Below, piece by piece: positions 45,512-57,700 of a stretch of DNA of 64,000 nt. The notes below the pieces were generated by a model that made no database searches, was not told the DNA's origin, and saw only the letters and a program-made list of their open reading frames with translations. The stretch's first letter is position 1; every line of letters starts with the position of its first letter. The stretch is from Cryptomeria japonica (taxonomy: Eukaryota; Streptophyta; Pinopsida; Cupressales; Cupressaceae), in NCBI RefSeq assembly GCF_030272615.1, contig NC_081411.1, positions 208,414,244 through 208,478,243 of the forward strand, in the 5' to 3' direction. The position numbers and the translations under genes are program-made.

Positions 45512-47340
45512 TCAGCAAGTCCTCAATCGTTGGAAGAGAGTTGAGACTCTTCACAATGATTTTGTTGAGAGCTTTGTAGTAAATGCATAACTTCTATCTA
45601 TCTTCTTTCTTCTATGCATAATTGGGTCTAATATGCTCTTTCTTAATGAGTTCATGGATTTGCTGATTTACCTCTTCATTCTTTAGCACTGATCTGCACT
45701 ACAATGAAACGTTAGGTAGGGGTGGTCTTGGAATAAAATTGACATTATCTTTTATCGCACAATGCTTAGGCACTTTCTTCGGTGACTAAAAAATGTCCTT
45801 AGCTTTTAGTTCAACCCTAAGGTCTCTATTGATGCCTCTGGAGGAACTACAGTATGTTTTGTTGCCACAAGGATGTTCATGTGTTCAAGTCTTCCCATCA
45901 AAACTACAAACTTCATGCTAGAACCAACTATCCTTTTACCTTGTTTGGTTTCGATGTGTGAAAACTTAGGTACTACTTTGAGTATCTGTTATCTCTTATC
46001 ACCAAGATCTATGATTAGATTTCTTGGATTTGCCTCAGAGCCCACATGTTGGTGATAAAGATATGGCTGTCCAGGTAAAACATTGAGTACCTCTAATGAA
46101 GCGATGTCACAGCAGATTGTACCTTGAAAAGGCTTAATGTTGTACACCAATTGACACTCGAGTGACGTTTTCCCTGAAACGTACACAGAACTGTTCAATG
46201 GAGTGTGGTTGTGGGTGTGGCATTATTGATAAGTTTGTCTTCAAGTTGCTTCAAGAGAAATTAGGTTCTAACTTTTGTTGGCAACAATCAAGTGCACTAG
46301 CTTTCCATTGATCAACATCTGAGAGCGAAACAATCTTTCTACTTGTTGTTGGCAAGGGAAGTAGAGATGTTTTTGATACCCACCATGATTTGTTTACCTC
46401 TTTCCTTTGTTGTAATGCTAATATGCTCTCCTTTGAGTTGTGCAAGTAGAATCTTCCGAGCACAACATTCTTCTATGGAATGAGTACTGGATTTGTAAAT
46501 TGTACACCATTTGCCAGTGTTGGACTACATAATATGATCATCTTGTGGGGGCTGATGTTCTTTTGTAGATGGTGCTGCGAGCCATACCTTGGTTTGGAAT
46601 TTAACTTGCAGGGCTCAGACTGACTTTTTCTTGAGACTAAATCTTCTATCATGGTCTCAACTTTAGTCTTTGTTTCAAATTTGTATGTTTCCACAATGGG
46701 GGAGATCTATAGAAAGTCCACAGAGGATTGAATATGAGATCTCTAGCCTGACCTGTATTTCAAAATAAGGTTTTGCTTGAATGCCCAATTTGGACACCAG
46801 AGTATGAGATGCTTGTATAGTCTTGCACTCAACTAATCTTGGCCTTGGTGCAACTTGGAGAACTTAATATAAATCATTATAATTCCTTATAAGTTAGGAC
46901 GTTTCTTTGAGGTTTGCAATGAAACCATTCCATATATCTATAGGTGACTTTGTGTAATCATCATATGTTTTGTAGAACCACACAGTATGAACAGATTAGG
47001 TTAATCGATAGGGCATCCACATCTATCTTGCTTTCAAATATGGGGATGTCTAGATTGACCTATACCTTGTATGCATATGACCATTGAATGACTGTTTTGA
47101 ACTTGTTTGAATTTTTTTTGAAAACTGATCTACCAAACTAGCTCTCTTGCATGCATGGCATTGCCTCTGTAAAGCATCTTCTATCTTTTTCTGAAACATA
47201 AGTGATGTTGGCATCTGCTAATGTGTTGTCTCCCATTTGAGGATGTGAAGGTATGATGAAGGGTCATGGTTTTTGAGCCCTAACTTCTTCTGATTAGGCC
47301 TGCGTGATTGGGCATACAAAAAACGATGCTTGTTTAGCAA
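45512..47340 (-). pseudogene. Ty3/gypsy gag-protease-reverse transcriptase N-terminus, decayed
   Basis: Minus-strand order from the primer-binding site at 47379. A gag-like region (47340-46480) has many stops, with PCMQES and QWSYAYKV recognisable only by position. Then comes a protease region at about 46198-45989 with VLPGQPYLYHQHV and NLIIDLGDKRYR, a pattern seen after the active site of some plant gypsy proteases. The reverse transcriptase start follows at about 45600-45508, YKALNKIIVKSLNSLPTIED, which continues at 42749 as LHGAEFFTK beyond the nested element. No intact frame longer than 75 codons. It formerly encoded the retroelement polyprotein. Confidence 0.65.
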
Positions 47341-47378
47341 CCATTACAATACTTCTTGAAATGATACAAAGTGAGTTT

Positions 47379-47391
47379 GCTCTAATACCAA
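47379..47391 (-). other. Primer-binding site of the minus-strand gypsy element
   Basis: TTGGTATTAGAGC on the minus strand, one change from TTGGTATCAGAGC. It abuts the LTR that begins (in plus orientation) TGATTTGGAGCC at 47392 and fixes the orientation of the gypsy element. Confidence 0.75.
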
Positions 47392-47700
47392 TGATTTGGA
47401 GCCTAGGGTAGAGCTTGATGGATGACCCAATCAAAATAAATTCCGTTAGGTTTTATGTGCAGAAGGTTTTGTATTTATGACAGAGATAGTTATGCAGAGA
47501 ACAATTGAATAGGAAAACAAAGAAGAGAAGTGAATAGTTATGCAGAGAACAATTGAATAGGAAAACAAAGAAGAGAAGTGAATCGTATTAGAACTATAAC
47601 TACAAATTTGTATTGTGCTAGTTTTGTACAAGATTTGTGAGAATAAATGTGTAGTGTCAATCTCATAATTTGACCATCATTCAACTATCATCTTACATAT
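47392..47700 (-). mobile_element. 5' LTR (proximal part) of the minus-strand gypsy element
   Basis: Begins TGATTTGGAGCCTAGGG next to the primer-binding site. The distal border is not identified, so the end coordinate is a guess. Contains an exact 48-bp tandem duplication. Confidence 0.5.
47487..47582. repeat. Exact 48-bp tandem duplication
   Basis: TAGTTATGCAGAGAACAATT through AAGAGAAGTGAA is present twice back to back with no difference, so it arose long after the surrounding gypsy gene decayed. Confidence 0.95.
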
Positions 47701-48515
47701 CCATTAATAGATAGAGGAATCATAAGCATCAATCGCAAGCACGATGCTTCATATTTATGTTTCAATTGTTACAATTGCCATGAACAAGTCTAGCTATCTG
47801 GTAATGCTAATGTGGAGTTATGATTTGCAGTTTGGAACATAGGTGCTGGCAGGTATGAAAATCATATTGGCAAAACCATGAAGCCTGCTGAGCAACACGC
47901 AAGATTTATGGTATGATCTAGTGACCTAGATCCTTCTGGATCAGGAAGCCGTGTTAACCTAGTTTGTTCAAGCATGCTTAACAACTGTTTCAGTCTCTTA
48001 AAACATTGTTTGACTGATTGTGGAGCTGACTGAGGGATGTTTGTGAAGGCAGGTCATCTTCAAACGTGAAGTTAAAAAGGGGGATGTCTCAATTATTTAT
48101 TTATTTATTTGTGGGGAAACAAGGGGGATGTTTTGTTCTGATTCTAGTGTCCCCAAAATGCCCTTAGATGAAGGGGTGATTGTATTACCTTAGGGATAGA
48201 TCCCTTAGAATGTTTTCAATTATCCTAGGATTATTACAAGAGAAGGAACATCAAAAATCTACTATTGTAGGAGATTATGGAAGATACTATATTTGGTTTG
48301 TGCCCTTATAGCAGAGTTTTTTGGAGATATTATTTTTTGAGGAATATTATGGGTGGTGCTAAATCTCAAGTTCTTCTATATCTGAATATACTGAGTATTA
48401 TATTGAGTAACTCTTTATGTTATGTGATCTTGTTCTATTTGTGTGCACTGATTTGCATACTTAGAATTAGGGATATATGTATATGATGTTGAAAACTTGA
48501 ATCAAATGTCTTCAG
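47701..48515. other. No gene recognised
   Basis: Contains ATTTATTTATTTATTTG (48097-48113) and GGGGGATGT motifs on both sides of it. Nothing else supported. Confidence 0.4.
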
Positions 48516-48516
48516 A

Positions 48517-48585
48517 GATCTAGTGGTGTAATTGGAAACATGCCTCCCTAAGGAGGAGATGGGGGTTCAAATCCCTCCTAGATTT
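48517..48585 (+). tRNA. tRNA-like sequence (tRNA pseudogene or SINE head)
   Basis: It can be folded as a tRNA: acceptor arm GATCTAG (48517-48523) pairs with CTAGATT, and the D arm GTGT-loop-ACAT has GG in its loop. An anticodon arm CCTCC/GGAGA with loop CTAAGGA would give anticodon AAG. The T arm GGGGG-TTCAAAT-CCCTC contains the B-box-like GGTTCAAATCC. A T-run follows immediately, as at pol III terminators. Problems: the variable region is one nucleotide and the anticodon stem has a mismatch, and a leucine tRNA should have a long variable arm. So a decayed tRNA or a tRNA-derived SINE is more likely than a working gene. Confidence 0.45.
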
Positions 48586-48589
48586 TTTT

Positions 48590-49880
48590 TTATTACAAAT
48601 ATATTTAAAATGATATACATTTTCTTTAAATGTTTGTTGATAGAATTATCTAATACCATTTTGACTTTTCAAGAGTCCAACTGTTCAGAATGGGGGGCCC
48701 TCGTATCAAGGAAGACATTTCTATGAGAAATAACAAAAAATTTATGAAGCGGAGAGGAGATACTATTTTTTTCAAGTGGGTATTCGTTCTTTCCTGCTTG
48801 TTGGAATCAAATAGCATGATGCAGGCTATATACAGAAAATGATGGTTCCTCAAATACATCTTGCCCTAGCTTTTGTGGATATAATACTCAAATGCATCTA
48901 TTTTACTGAAGTTTGCTTTAGCTGTACAAATAATGAAGCAAATTAACAGTTGTTTTGTGGTTCAATTTCCATTTAAAGAATGGGTATATGTTTATTCTTA
49001 AAACTGGTTAAGTATTGTAGGTAAAAGAAATAGACCTATTGATTTAGGCCACTTATGAGAGGCCACAACATTTTATTTAAGATTAATGCTGATCATATTG
49101 CACTTTTTTTGGTCAGCCACCTTGAAATTCACTCCAACATCATCCGGTGAGTGGTAGTCACCTCTGTTACGTTACATAATCAGTATGGGACAAAAAATGA
49201 GAGATTTTTTGAAATATTGTACGCAAGTTTCTTTTTATTCTTCATATTTACTTATATAATTACTGCTGGTAGCGTTGGAAGTATGTTTGGCTATCTGATG
49301 CCATCTGGTGATGGTGGTTTATAACATGAAGAAAATATCTTTAATTTTTCACAATGTATTGTTTATTGCTCAAGCTGCCGAGAAATTCGTGAAAATATCA
49401 TGATGTTCTGGAAATACTGGTCAATGATATATTGACAGAAGTTTCAATTATCATGTTGTATTATGAATAAATTCCCAATTTATAGTGAGATTTTGGTGAT
49501 TTTTTTGTTTTTAATTCTATGGTGCTATGTCCTCTGATTTTTTCCTCATTCTACTAGTCCTTTATAAAATTTGCAACACTGCCAACAACAGCAGCTGAGG
49601 ATGTAGTTCTCTTTGCTTTGTTTTGAATATGGCCATCTGCTTTTGTTTTTAATCATATATTAGCCTATGCTAGTTTATAATTAAATTAAAATTCCTATTT
49701 TGCTTATTTGGATAAATATCTTTGATTTCAATAGATTTTGGCATTTAATAAGCCATTAATGTAATTGTTTAATATTATTTCTTTTTAAAAGTACATCATA
49801 AGGATAATATTATATAATTCCTTAAATGACTTAAAGTGGGAAATCAAATAAGTTGCCTTTAATTCAAAAGTGAAATAAAA
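48590..49880. other. No gene recognised
   Basis: AT-rich. No motif, repeat or frame I can support, apart from sequence after about 49620 that may already belong to the LTR ending at 50426. Confidence 0.4.
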
Positions 49881-49899
49881 GAAAAGAAGATGAAGAGGC

Positions 49900-50426
49900 A
49901 AGAGGTAATGGAAGGCCAAGGGACATTCAAAAAGTTATAAAAGAGGATTGAGAGGATTGTTTGAGCATGTTGGATTTAATTCATTTCTTTGTTGTAACTC
50001 TGTGAGGTTCTGGAGATTTGGACTTGGTCCATATCAACGTTCCTAAGGACGAAATCCTTCTTGAAGAAGACTAGCTACGGTGGTGAAAGATCTACTCTGA
50101 CTGGTGTTTGCTGAGATATCAGATAGATCCGCTATTGGTATGTGCATTTCCAATCCTTTTGTACATCTTGCATTTGTGATTGGGAAGCTTTCAGTACATC
50201 CAATGGAATAATTCTGTTGATTTTTGTTGGAGGTTGCAATGATTTATCTGTTTTTTATTCTTATGTAATTTCATATCGCTATTTTAGTCTATTATTATAT
50301 GCTTTACAGTATAATCCGTGTAAAGATATTTGATGAATAGAAATCAGTTTTCATGCAAACTGTTTGTTAAAACTATTGTGGAACGTTTGGTAAAATCTAG
50401 AGCAAATATCCATAAGAGATATTAAG
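49900..50426 (+). mobile_element. 3' part of a gypsy-type LTR
   Basis: GTTATAAAAGAGG (about 49934) is a TATA box, then a leader-like TTGTAACTCTGTGAGGTTC (about 49994), ending just before a primer-binding site at 50427. The 5' border of this LTR is not found. The following internal region (50439-50812) has only a possible gag start near 50469 and is cut by the LTR-like start at 50813. Confidence 0.5.
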
Positions 50427-50438
50427 TGGTATCAAAAC
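50427..50438 (+). other. Primer-binding site
   Basis: TGGTATCAAAAC, a near match to the methionine-tRNA primer-binding site, placed after the LTR-like promoter region. Confidence 0.6.
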
Positions 50439-51064
50439 CTGTTTTCCCACCAACCTGTGAGGTTTCATGAGTGACAGAGAAGTGCATGCTTGTTTTGATA
50501 AAACTTTTTATGATTCTTAGAGACAAATTTACAAATAAGTTTTATTAATATAGATTGTTACAGTCTTAGTTAATAAATTACACTGGATGCTTTGCATAGA
50601 TATAATTATTAGGGTTTAGGGTTGACATTATTTTTGAGAATTAATATTGGTGCTTTTCATATTGTTGGCACTTGATGAGTAACGTCATAAATAGAATATT
50701 TGGGTGCTTGACTGACACAGCTATTACCGTCGTGGCTTTGATTTATTTCTGCGGATGATTTATATTAGCCGACTTATATGAGTTATGTTGAATAAGATTT
50801 GTTTGTGGGTCTTGTTGTGACCTAATTCACACATTGCTCCATCGCAAATGGGGATCCCTTGTTTTCACTTTTTTAAGGTTTTGTCCTAGCTCTGCATTTT
50901 CATAAATCTTCATTTTAAGAGAGTTAGAGTTTTGAGGTCATTTTGAGCTAGATTGAGAATTTATGCTCAGAATTGAATTTAAGTGTTGTCAAAGTGTTCA
51001 AAAGGCCTGAAGGATGAATATCGCAATTGCTTTGGGTCATTTCTGACAACCTGCTATTTTTAGA

Positions 51065-51510
51065 AATTTGACATTTGGGTTTTGTTCGTTGAGTTATTTT
51101 ATCACTGCCCATTTTATCGGAATTTGAAAATCTCGCATCTAGATATAAAAAGAAGGGCTTCGAATTTTTTTTTTTTCGAGATTAGGGTTTTGTTCTTTAG
51201 GTCGTTTTAATCCTGCCTATGTCTTCAGATTCAATTTTTTTTGCTTCTAAGTGTAAAGAGCAAGGGTTTGAAATTTTTTGCTTTTTCCGATATTAAGGTT
51301 TCAATACTCGTGCCAAATTATTCCTTCCCATGTTCTCAAATTTTGAAAATGATGTCTTTAAGAGTACAAAGCAAAATGCAAACCCTAATTAGGGTTTTGT
51401 TCCAGAAGATCAGCCATTTTATCAGTACCCATGTTCTTAAATTTCGAAAATAAGGTCTTCTAGTGCAAAAAGCAAAATGGAAATCCAGATTAGGGTTTTT
51501 GTTCAGATGA
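51065..51510 (+). repeat. Minisatellite, unit about 110 bp, four diverged copies
   Basis: Each unit has a TTTGAAAAT block, an AAAGAGCAAGGG/AAAAGCAAAATG block, GATTAGGGTTTTGTTC and a TCGTTTTAATCCTGCCCAT-like block. GATTAGGGTTTTGTTC-type cores occur at about 51180, 51285 (decayed), 51390 and 51490. The TTAGGG core is not telomeric: it occurs once per 110-bp unit. Confidence 0.65.
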
Positions 51511-51744
51511 ACTAGCAAGGCATAAACATGGCATGAACATTGTTGACCAAACCAAAAGGAAGGCAAGTGAAATGGCACATTGAAAATTTTGCCTAAGTTG
51601 AAGAAATAAAAATGGCAGATAACTTCGACAAACCTCAAGGTTAAGCAAGAGGAATGACAAATGATCAGTCAAAATCGTCCAAGGATGTCAAGCATGGAAG
51701 ATGTTTTAGCAAAATCCATGTCTACCAAGGCATAGGAGAATTGT

Positions 51745-51965
51745 CCAAGTAAAATTGTTCGACAAATGTTAAACTCCTACCAAGGGTTAACTAATTCATG
51801 ACAAGAGTTATTCAAATTCCTGCCTAGGGTTAAGCTTATAGTACAAAAATGTCTGACAAATCTTCCAAGTGTACCTCATAGCCAAGCTAAAATTGTCCGA
51901 CAGATGGCAAATTCCTACCGGGGGTCAACTAACTCATGGCGACAATTAACAAACTCCTTTTCAAA
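51745..51965 (+). repeat. Two-copy direct repeat, about 138 bp apart
   Basis: AAAATTGTTCGACAAATGTT with ACTCCTACCAAGGGTTAACTAA at about 51752 is repeated as AAAATTGTCCGACAGATGGC and TCCTACCGGGGGTCAACTAA at about 51890. Confidence 0.6.
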
Positions 51966-54322
51966 GTTAAGCAAATAAGAAGCCAAGGTGTTAAAATGGC
52001 TAAGTATATGCAACCTTCAACATGTCCAACACTCTCCAAAGTGCACCTTGCCCAAGGATTAACAAAGTCCGCATTGATGAAAGATGGCACAAGGAGTATA
52101 AAGTTCGCTCAAGAAGACATGTCCTAGACTCATCCAAGTCCGCCTTAGGAAGTGTGGAAAGAAAAAAAAATCAAAGTACGTCAGGCAAGTTTGACCATGG
52201 CACAAGGAATTTGAACAAAGTTTGCAAAACCTTGAGAAAGAATGGCAATAAAGGACCCACTTAGATGAAATTGAAGATGACATGGCATTCCGAAAGGGTT
52301 GAAGATAGCAAAGATGATGATTTGGCAACTAAAGCAATAAAACATGTGACGTCTTCCTAAAATTCGAACTTCTAGGAGGAGATTTAAAGCAAACAAAACT
52401 TTCTAAAACATGATGGAAGCCTCCAAGGAGAAGTTTTAACTTCTTGGAAGAAGAATAAAGCATTAAAACTTCCTAAATTTGCAAACTCCCTTCTAGAAGA
52501 AAGCAATGAAGGGTTCAAACTTCATAAAGGAACACTCAAAGCAATAAAACTTTCTTAAAATTACTTCCTTGTGTGACAAGCAAAAGGTTAAGATAAGCTT
52601 CTGGAAGTCTCCAAGAAAACTGTAAGACAAGGTTTTATTTCATTAAAGGCTTCATTATTTGCTTAGCAAGGAGAAATTCGAACTTCTAGAAGAGAGGATA
52701 AAGCTTCTAGAAGCCATCAAAGAAGCTATAAAAGAAGGTTTCATCCTATCAACACTTCTTTCTTCAAAGCAAGATTGAATTCTTCCTAAAATTTGCCAAA
52801 GGAAGTAGCTCCAAAGTTTGATCAGGTTATTAAATTTGCAGCAGAGTTAGCCTAATTCGCCTTAAGGGATAAAAGCGAGACCAAGGGTTTGAAAGAGGCA
52901 TTAAAGAAGTGCAACATATCCTCCAAATTCGCCATTAACAACAGATTGAAGGTTTGATGATAAGACAATAAAGCTCTTATATCTTATCATATTCAAAAAG
53001 ATTCGCCATTGTTCATCCTTGGATCTGCTTAAGGAGAGGAAGATCAATCAAATTTGCACATGGCTTTCTTAAAAATCTTCCAAATCTGCACTTCACCTTG
53101 TCCACAAGATTATCAAATCTGCCTTTGAGGAGAAAACAAGACAAATTGGAGGAAGATACATATCAAAAACTCATCCAAGATCATCCTAGACAGCAAATTG
53201 AAAGTTTGCTGAAGATAAAATTCTTTGACAAATTCCTTGATGATCTTCCAAATATAAAATGAACTTGCGTAAGGAAGAATAAACTTTGCCCTGTCAAGAA
53301 GAATGTAATTTGAATTCACATATTCAAGGGCTTGAAAGTAAAATAAAATATTCTAACTATTGCAATCCCAATTTGCCATGATTGGCAAGATTGAAGATAG
53401 CATATTGAAGCTCTAAAAGCCATCCAAATCTGCCTCGAAAAGGAAAGATTACTCAAGTTTGATCCACATGACCTTCCAAGCATAACACGAACCTGTCCAT
53501 AACATGTAAATTCTACCAAGAAAGGAGGCATTCAAGTTGGAAGTTTGTCTCACAAAACATGGCTTAACCTATTCTCATCCAAGTCTGCCTAGGGTTGGAC
53601 AAATGAAGCATAACACAAAAATGAAATAAAAGATATGATAGGAAGAAAGACAAATTGCCTAATCCATCTTGGAATTCACCATGGACAACAAGCACAATAT
53701 CAAGAACAACTCCCAAAGTTCGCTAAGTACAAGAAGGTTGGTTCGTGACAAAGGGAAAGATGGTTGTCCAAGCTCACCAAGACATAATGAATGAAGATTC
53801 ACCTAAAGATAATTGTCCAAAAGATCTTCCGAGAATCGATCTAAGACAATCCAAGACATGAATTGTTAGGACAAACAAGATTCAAAATCAAGTTAGGGAA
53901 AGATGATTGTCTAGTTGACATAAAGCATGCCAAGACATAGAAGGTGTGCATATTGAAATAAAATCCTTCCAAACCCTAAGGCATGAACAGATTGTCCAAA
54001 ACCTTGCAAGACACATCGATTCATTCAAGCATAAATGGAATATGTGAAGATACCTAGCTGGAGACTTAAAATTGAGAATAAAATTGTCATGCTAGAAAGA
54101 TTAAATTATGATCATAATTCATGAAATATTTTTTTGATTCTTGACACAGAAAATTTGTCAAAATTCAAAATTTCTAGAAAGTCTAGAAGATTCCTGGATA
54201 AAATTGAATTTTTGAGAGAAGAAATAAAAATTTCCATTTTGGAAAGGTTGAACAAAAAAAATAAAAAAATAAAAAAACAATAAAACAAATCAAAAACTTC
54301 TAAATTTGAGAACCCTAAACTC

Positions 54323-54330
54323 TATATATT
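54323..54330 (+). promoter_or_regulatory. TATA box upstream of the unknown reading frame
   Basis: CTATATAT within ACCCTAAACTCTATATATTT, followed about 30 bp later by TTCACTTTCACAATTCATT, a plausible transcription start region. It lies about 400 bp before the first ATG of the long frame. Confidence 0.5.
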
Positions 54331-54526
54331 TTCAACCAATTCACTTTCACAATTCATTATTCAGGTTGAAATTTTTTGGAGAGCATTTAAAAGAAGTTCT
54401 CTCTCAAAGTTTATAAATTTTGGATTTTTTGAAGAAGAATTGTCTAGAAGAAGATTCTTCTAAGTGTCAAGGGTCTAGAAATTAAGCACTTTTTTCTGAT
54501 TTTAAGGCAGATTTTCAGAATCAAAG

Positions 54527-54726
54527 GTAAATTTCAATCATAAAGAGGATTCAAAAACTCAATTTGACTGAATTTCCTCATCTTTCTATCTTATTTTTCA
54601 TTAATCTCTTAACCGAACTCTCAAAGACTTAGCCTTTTAATGGGCTGAAAGTAAAATTTTCATAAAAGAATTTAAAATCAAAATTAAATTCTGAAAATAA
54701 CATGAAGTTTTTATGTGTTTTTATAG
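54527..54726 (+). other. Putative leader intron
   Basis: A donor CAAAG|GTAAAT at 54526/54527 and an acceptor TTTTTATAG|GTAACAATG at 54726/54727 bound 200 AT-rich nucleotides placed between the TATA box and the first ATG. An intron in the leader would explain the gap. Predicted from splice consensus only. Confidence 0.45.
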
Positions 54727-54732
54727 GTAACA

Positions 54733-57700
54733 ATGAAGTTCACCAGTAAGGGAGCACAATTGAAGTCCAAACTCAAATCCAAATGGAAGAATTTAAGAAA
54801 AGAATGTATGGGTATGATAGGCATATTCCTACACCTATTGCTCGCAGAATGATGCAAAATAAAATTGTCCAGGCAGCTGGATTCCCACCAACCAAAGAGT
54901 GTGTTGAGCTGATTGTCGAATGTGCCTTGCACTATAAAGCACAATCTAGAGAAATCATTGCACCAAATAGAAGGGTCCTGACAAATCTTTCAAAATTGTC
55001 CATCCAAGAGACATTCGGTATACCAAAGCACATAAAAACCACCTATAAGACTAAGGAGCAAGGCCAAAGAGTTTATGATAGTTAGTCTGAACTTTGTGTT
55101 GCGAATGTAAACAAGTCTTGGCTTGAGAATAAAAGACCTCAAGGAAAAGTGCCGAAATATTTGTTGCATCCACTCTTCAAGGAGTATGGTGATATCATCC
55201 TATTGTTGAATAGAATAATGGGCAGCTCTAAGGGCCAGCTATTCGAAACATGGATGAAATTACCTCAGGAGCCAAGCTATTCAACTAGTCCTGCATAATC
55301 AATGATAAACTTCATGAATAGTTGATGAACTTGGAAAAGACAAAGACATTCCACATGAGTTCTTACATAATTTATTTATTGGCCGCAACTTACAGATATT
55401 CAGGACTGATTTGCAAAGGCATAGTAGGAAGTGGTGAGAACAAATTCCATTCATATGATTGTTATCCTCAACTGCAGCTCAAGGAGAAAAGTTTTCAAGC
55501 CCATGACACATTCCTGATGTACATAACAAGAACACTGCAAGGAGGCACTCATAACCGACTTTCCCATGAATCCAAAAGTTTGATCAGCCGATATGGATCC
55601 CGGTTTATGAAGTTTCTGAAGTTCACCTATATCAGAATCCAAGGTTTCATTGGCCGTCCCTACCGATTACCAATCTACCCAACCAACGAGATGGTCATGC
55701 TGGAAGTTCTAAGACAATTGGAGACATACCAAAGTTTCAAAAGAATAAGACAAAAGGTAGACGTATCTTTTCCATTCTTCATTGGAAACATGGAAGAATC
55801 TTGTTCAACTGTGCAAACAGCTAAAGGTGCCAGGCTTGAATTGCAGTGGTACCCTTTCACTTTCTACCAACCCAAAACCAATTATGATCCTCAGAATAAC
55901 ATCAGATCAGTAAAGGAGGAAAGATTCAAACATAAAATAGATATAGAAGATTTATGGGCAAATGTTGCTGATGAGTATGAAATCAGGAAAAGGTTACATT
56001 CCAGGCTATCTGTAAATTTTATCAGAGAAACTCAACATTTTATTGTACCTTTTCAGTTAGAAGATAATGAAGAGCATACTCAACTTGGTTTTGATGATCA
56101 TGCACCCCTTCCTCCTATCAGGTGGTCAGAGCCAGATCATGCAGACTTAGCCACCCTAATGAGGACAATCATGAAATATACCAGGTGGTGGGTTAATCAA
56201 CAGGGTCACAGGATGAAGTAGAAGAATATAACTTTGACATATAATCTGATGGGAGTAGTAGAAGGACATTCTTCAAATGAAGAAGCAACACAAAATGCTA
56301 GACCAAGCGAGAATGCTAAAAGGAAGGGGAAGGCAATTGAGAAAGAAGAACCTACTCAGAAAAGGCAAAGGATAGAACCATCTCATTCCGCCACATCAAG
56401 GAATGAGAAATACATATTAAATATTGATGAACCATTGGTTGAAATACAAATTCCTTCTCCAGATCATGAGGAAAATGCAGAATTAGTCCATCAGGAAGAT
56501 GAACAACCATCATCACCTATTGGCATAGAAATCCTAAAATCAGAGCATGACAAGGATATTGAAGAGGAAGAGTTCCAAAAAGGAATGATTTGTGCTCTCT
56601 AGGGGATTGCACGTGACATAGAAACAAAGGATGACCAAGAGGTAGAAGGCATCGAGTAGCCCATTGTTCCTGAATGGCTGAAAGAAAGATTGAAGATGAA
56701 CATGCCAGTATTAGAAGAACAAGAAGAGGATGACATGGCAGACTTCTTGGCCAGGTTAGAACAAACTGTTGTGAACAAGCCAACCAAAAGATATTCTACT
56801 ATCCAGAGAGATGAGACAGGCAACCACACAGTGCAAATAGTTGTACCTAAGGTGAACAAAGCAAAGGGAGACATCGCCCCTCATGAGTTTGAGATCACCA
56901 CTTTTAACTTAGGCCCAATCACAAAGGCCCAAGCAAAAGATGACTTAGATAATTCAGTTGCTTCCATAAAGGCAAAAATGGATGAGGAGACCTAAAAGAT
57001 GAATGAGCATAAGAGAGAAGTACAACGCCTGAAAGAGTATATTCGGCAGTTAACTACTAAGCTACTTGATCAAGCCAATCCAGAAGCTCTCTTACTTTTG
57101 GATTCACAGCAGGTAGTCAAAAGTTCTGAAGAAGATGCAGTGGCAGCCAAAGAAACCAGGGATTGGATGGAAAGTACAAAAGAAGAGGCAGCCAAGTTCG
57201 TGGAAGAAATATCATCAGCATATGAGCAAACTTCTTTGTCGCTTACTAGGATTGATAACATGGCAGAAATGTGGGCTGAGTTCCAGGATGTCCAAGAAAG
57301 AATCATTTCGTTCCTTCGAGAAATCAAAGGAATCTCATACCAAGAGATGGTTAATCATAAGATAATTGAAGCAGAGGTTGCTTATGATTTTCACGGTTGG
57401 CTCTGGACATTGGTTGCATAGAATGAGGTCTTGGAAAAGGTGAAGATTGATGCTGATAAAATAGAAGAACAAATCAGGGCCATTCAAGATAAGATTTTCC
57501 TCATAGTTGCAGAAATACTTGAAAAAGAAACCATGTGAGAAAGGGATATGTAGTTGAAGAATCTGAAGATCAAAACACAGGACATCTTTTTTGCCATCAC
57601 AGGACCGGTCTTAAAGAGAAATCTGGCTAAAGCATCGAACCTCCTTTCCATCAAAGATGCCTTTCAGAAACAACAACTAGACTGAGAATTCCCCTTTGCT

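Larger units (their letters stand above)
50813..54322 (+). mobile_element. LTR-like start and long purine-rich non-coding region
   Basis: TGTTGTGACCTAATTCACAC at 50813 looks like the start of a plant gypsy LTR. About 3.5 kb without coding features follows. 51065-51510 is a four-copy repeat; 51500-54300 is rich in A/G with many CAAGG, CCAAATCTGCC, AATTCGCC and CTTCTAGAAG phrases, as if built from decayed short repeats. It leads into a TATA box at 54323. It may be a long U3 region. The right LTR border is not found. Confidence 0.45.

Noticed and set aside
48516-48585. A functional leucine tRNA gene
   Set aside because: Variable region is about one nucleotide and the anticodon stem has a mismatch; reported only as tRNA-like.
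51170-51500. TTAGGG motifs as interstitial telomere repeats
   Set aside because: They occur once per 110-bp unit and not as consecutive TTTAGGG units.
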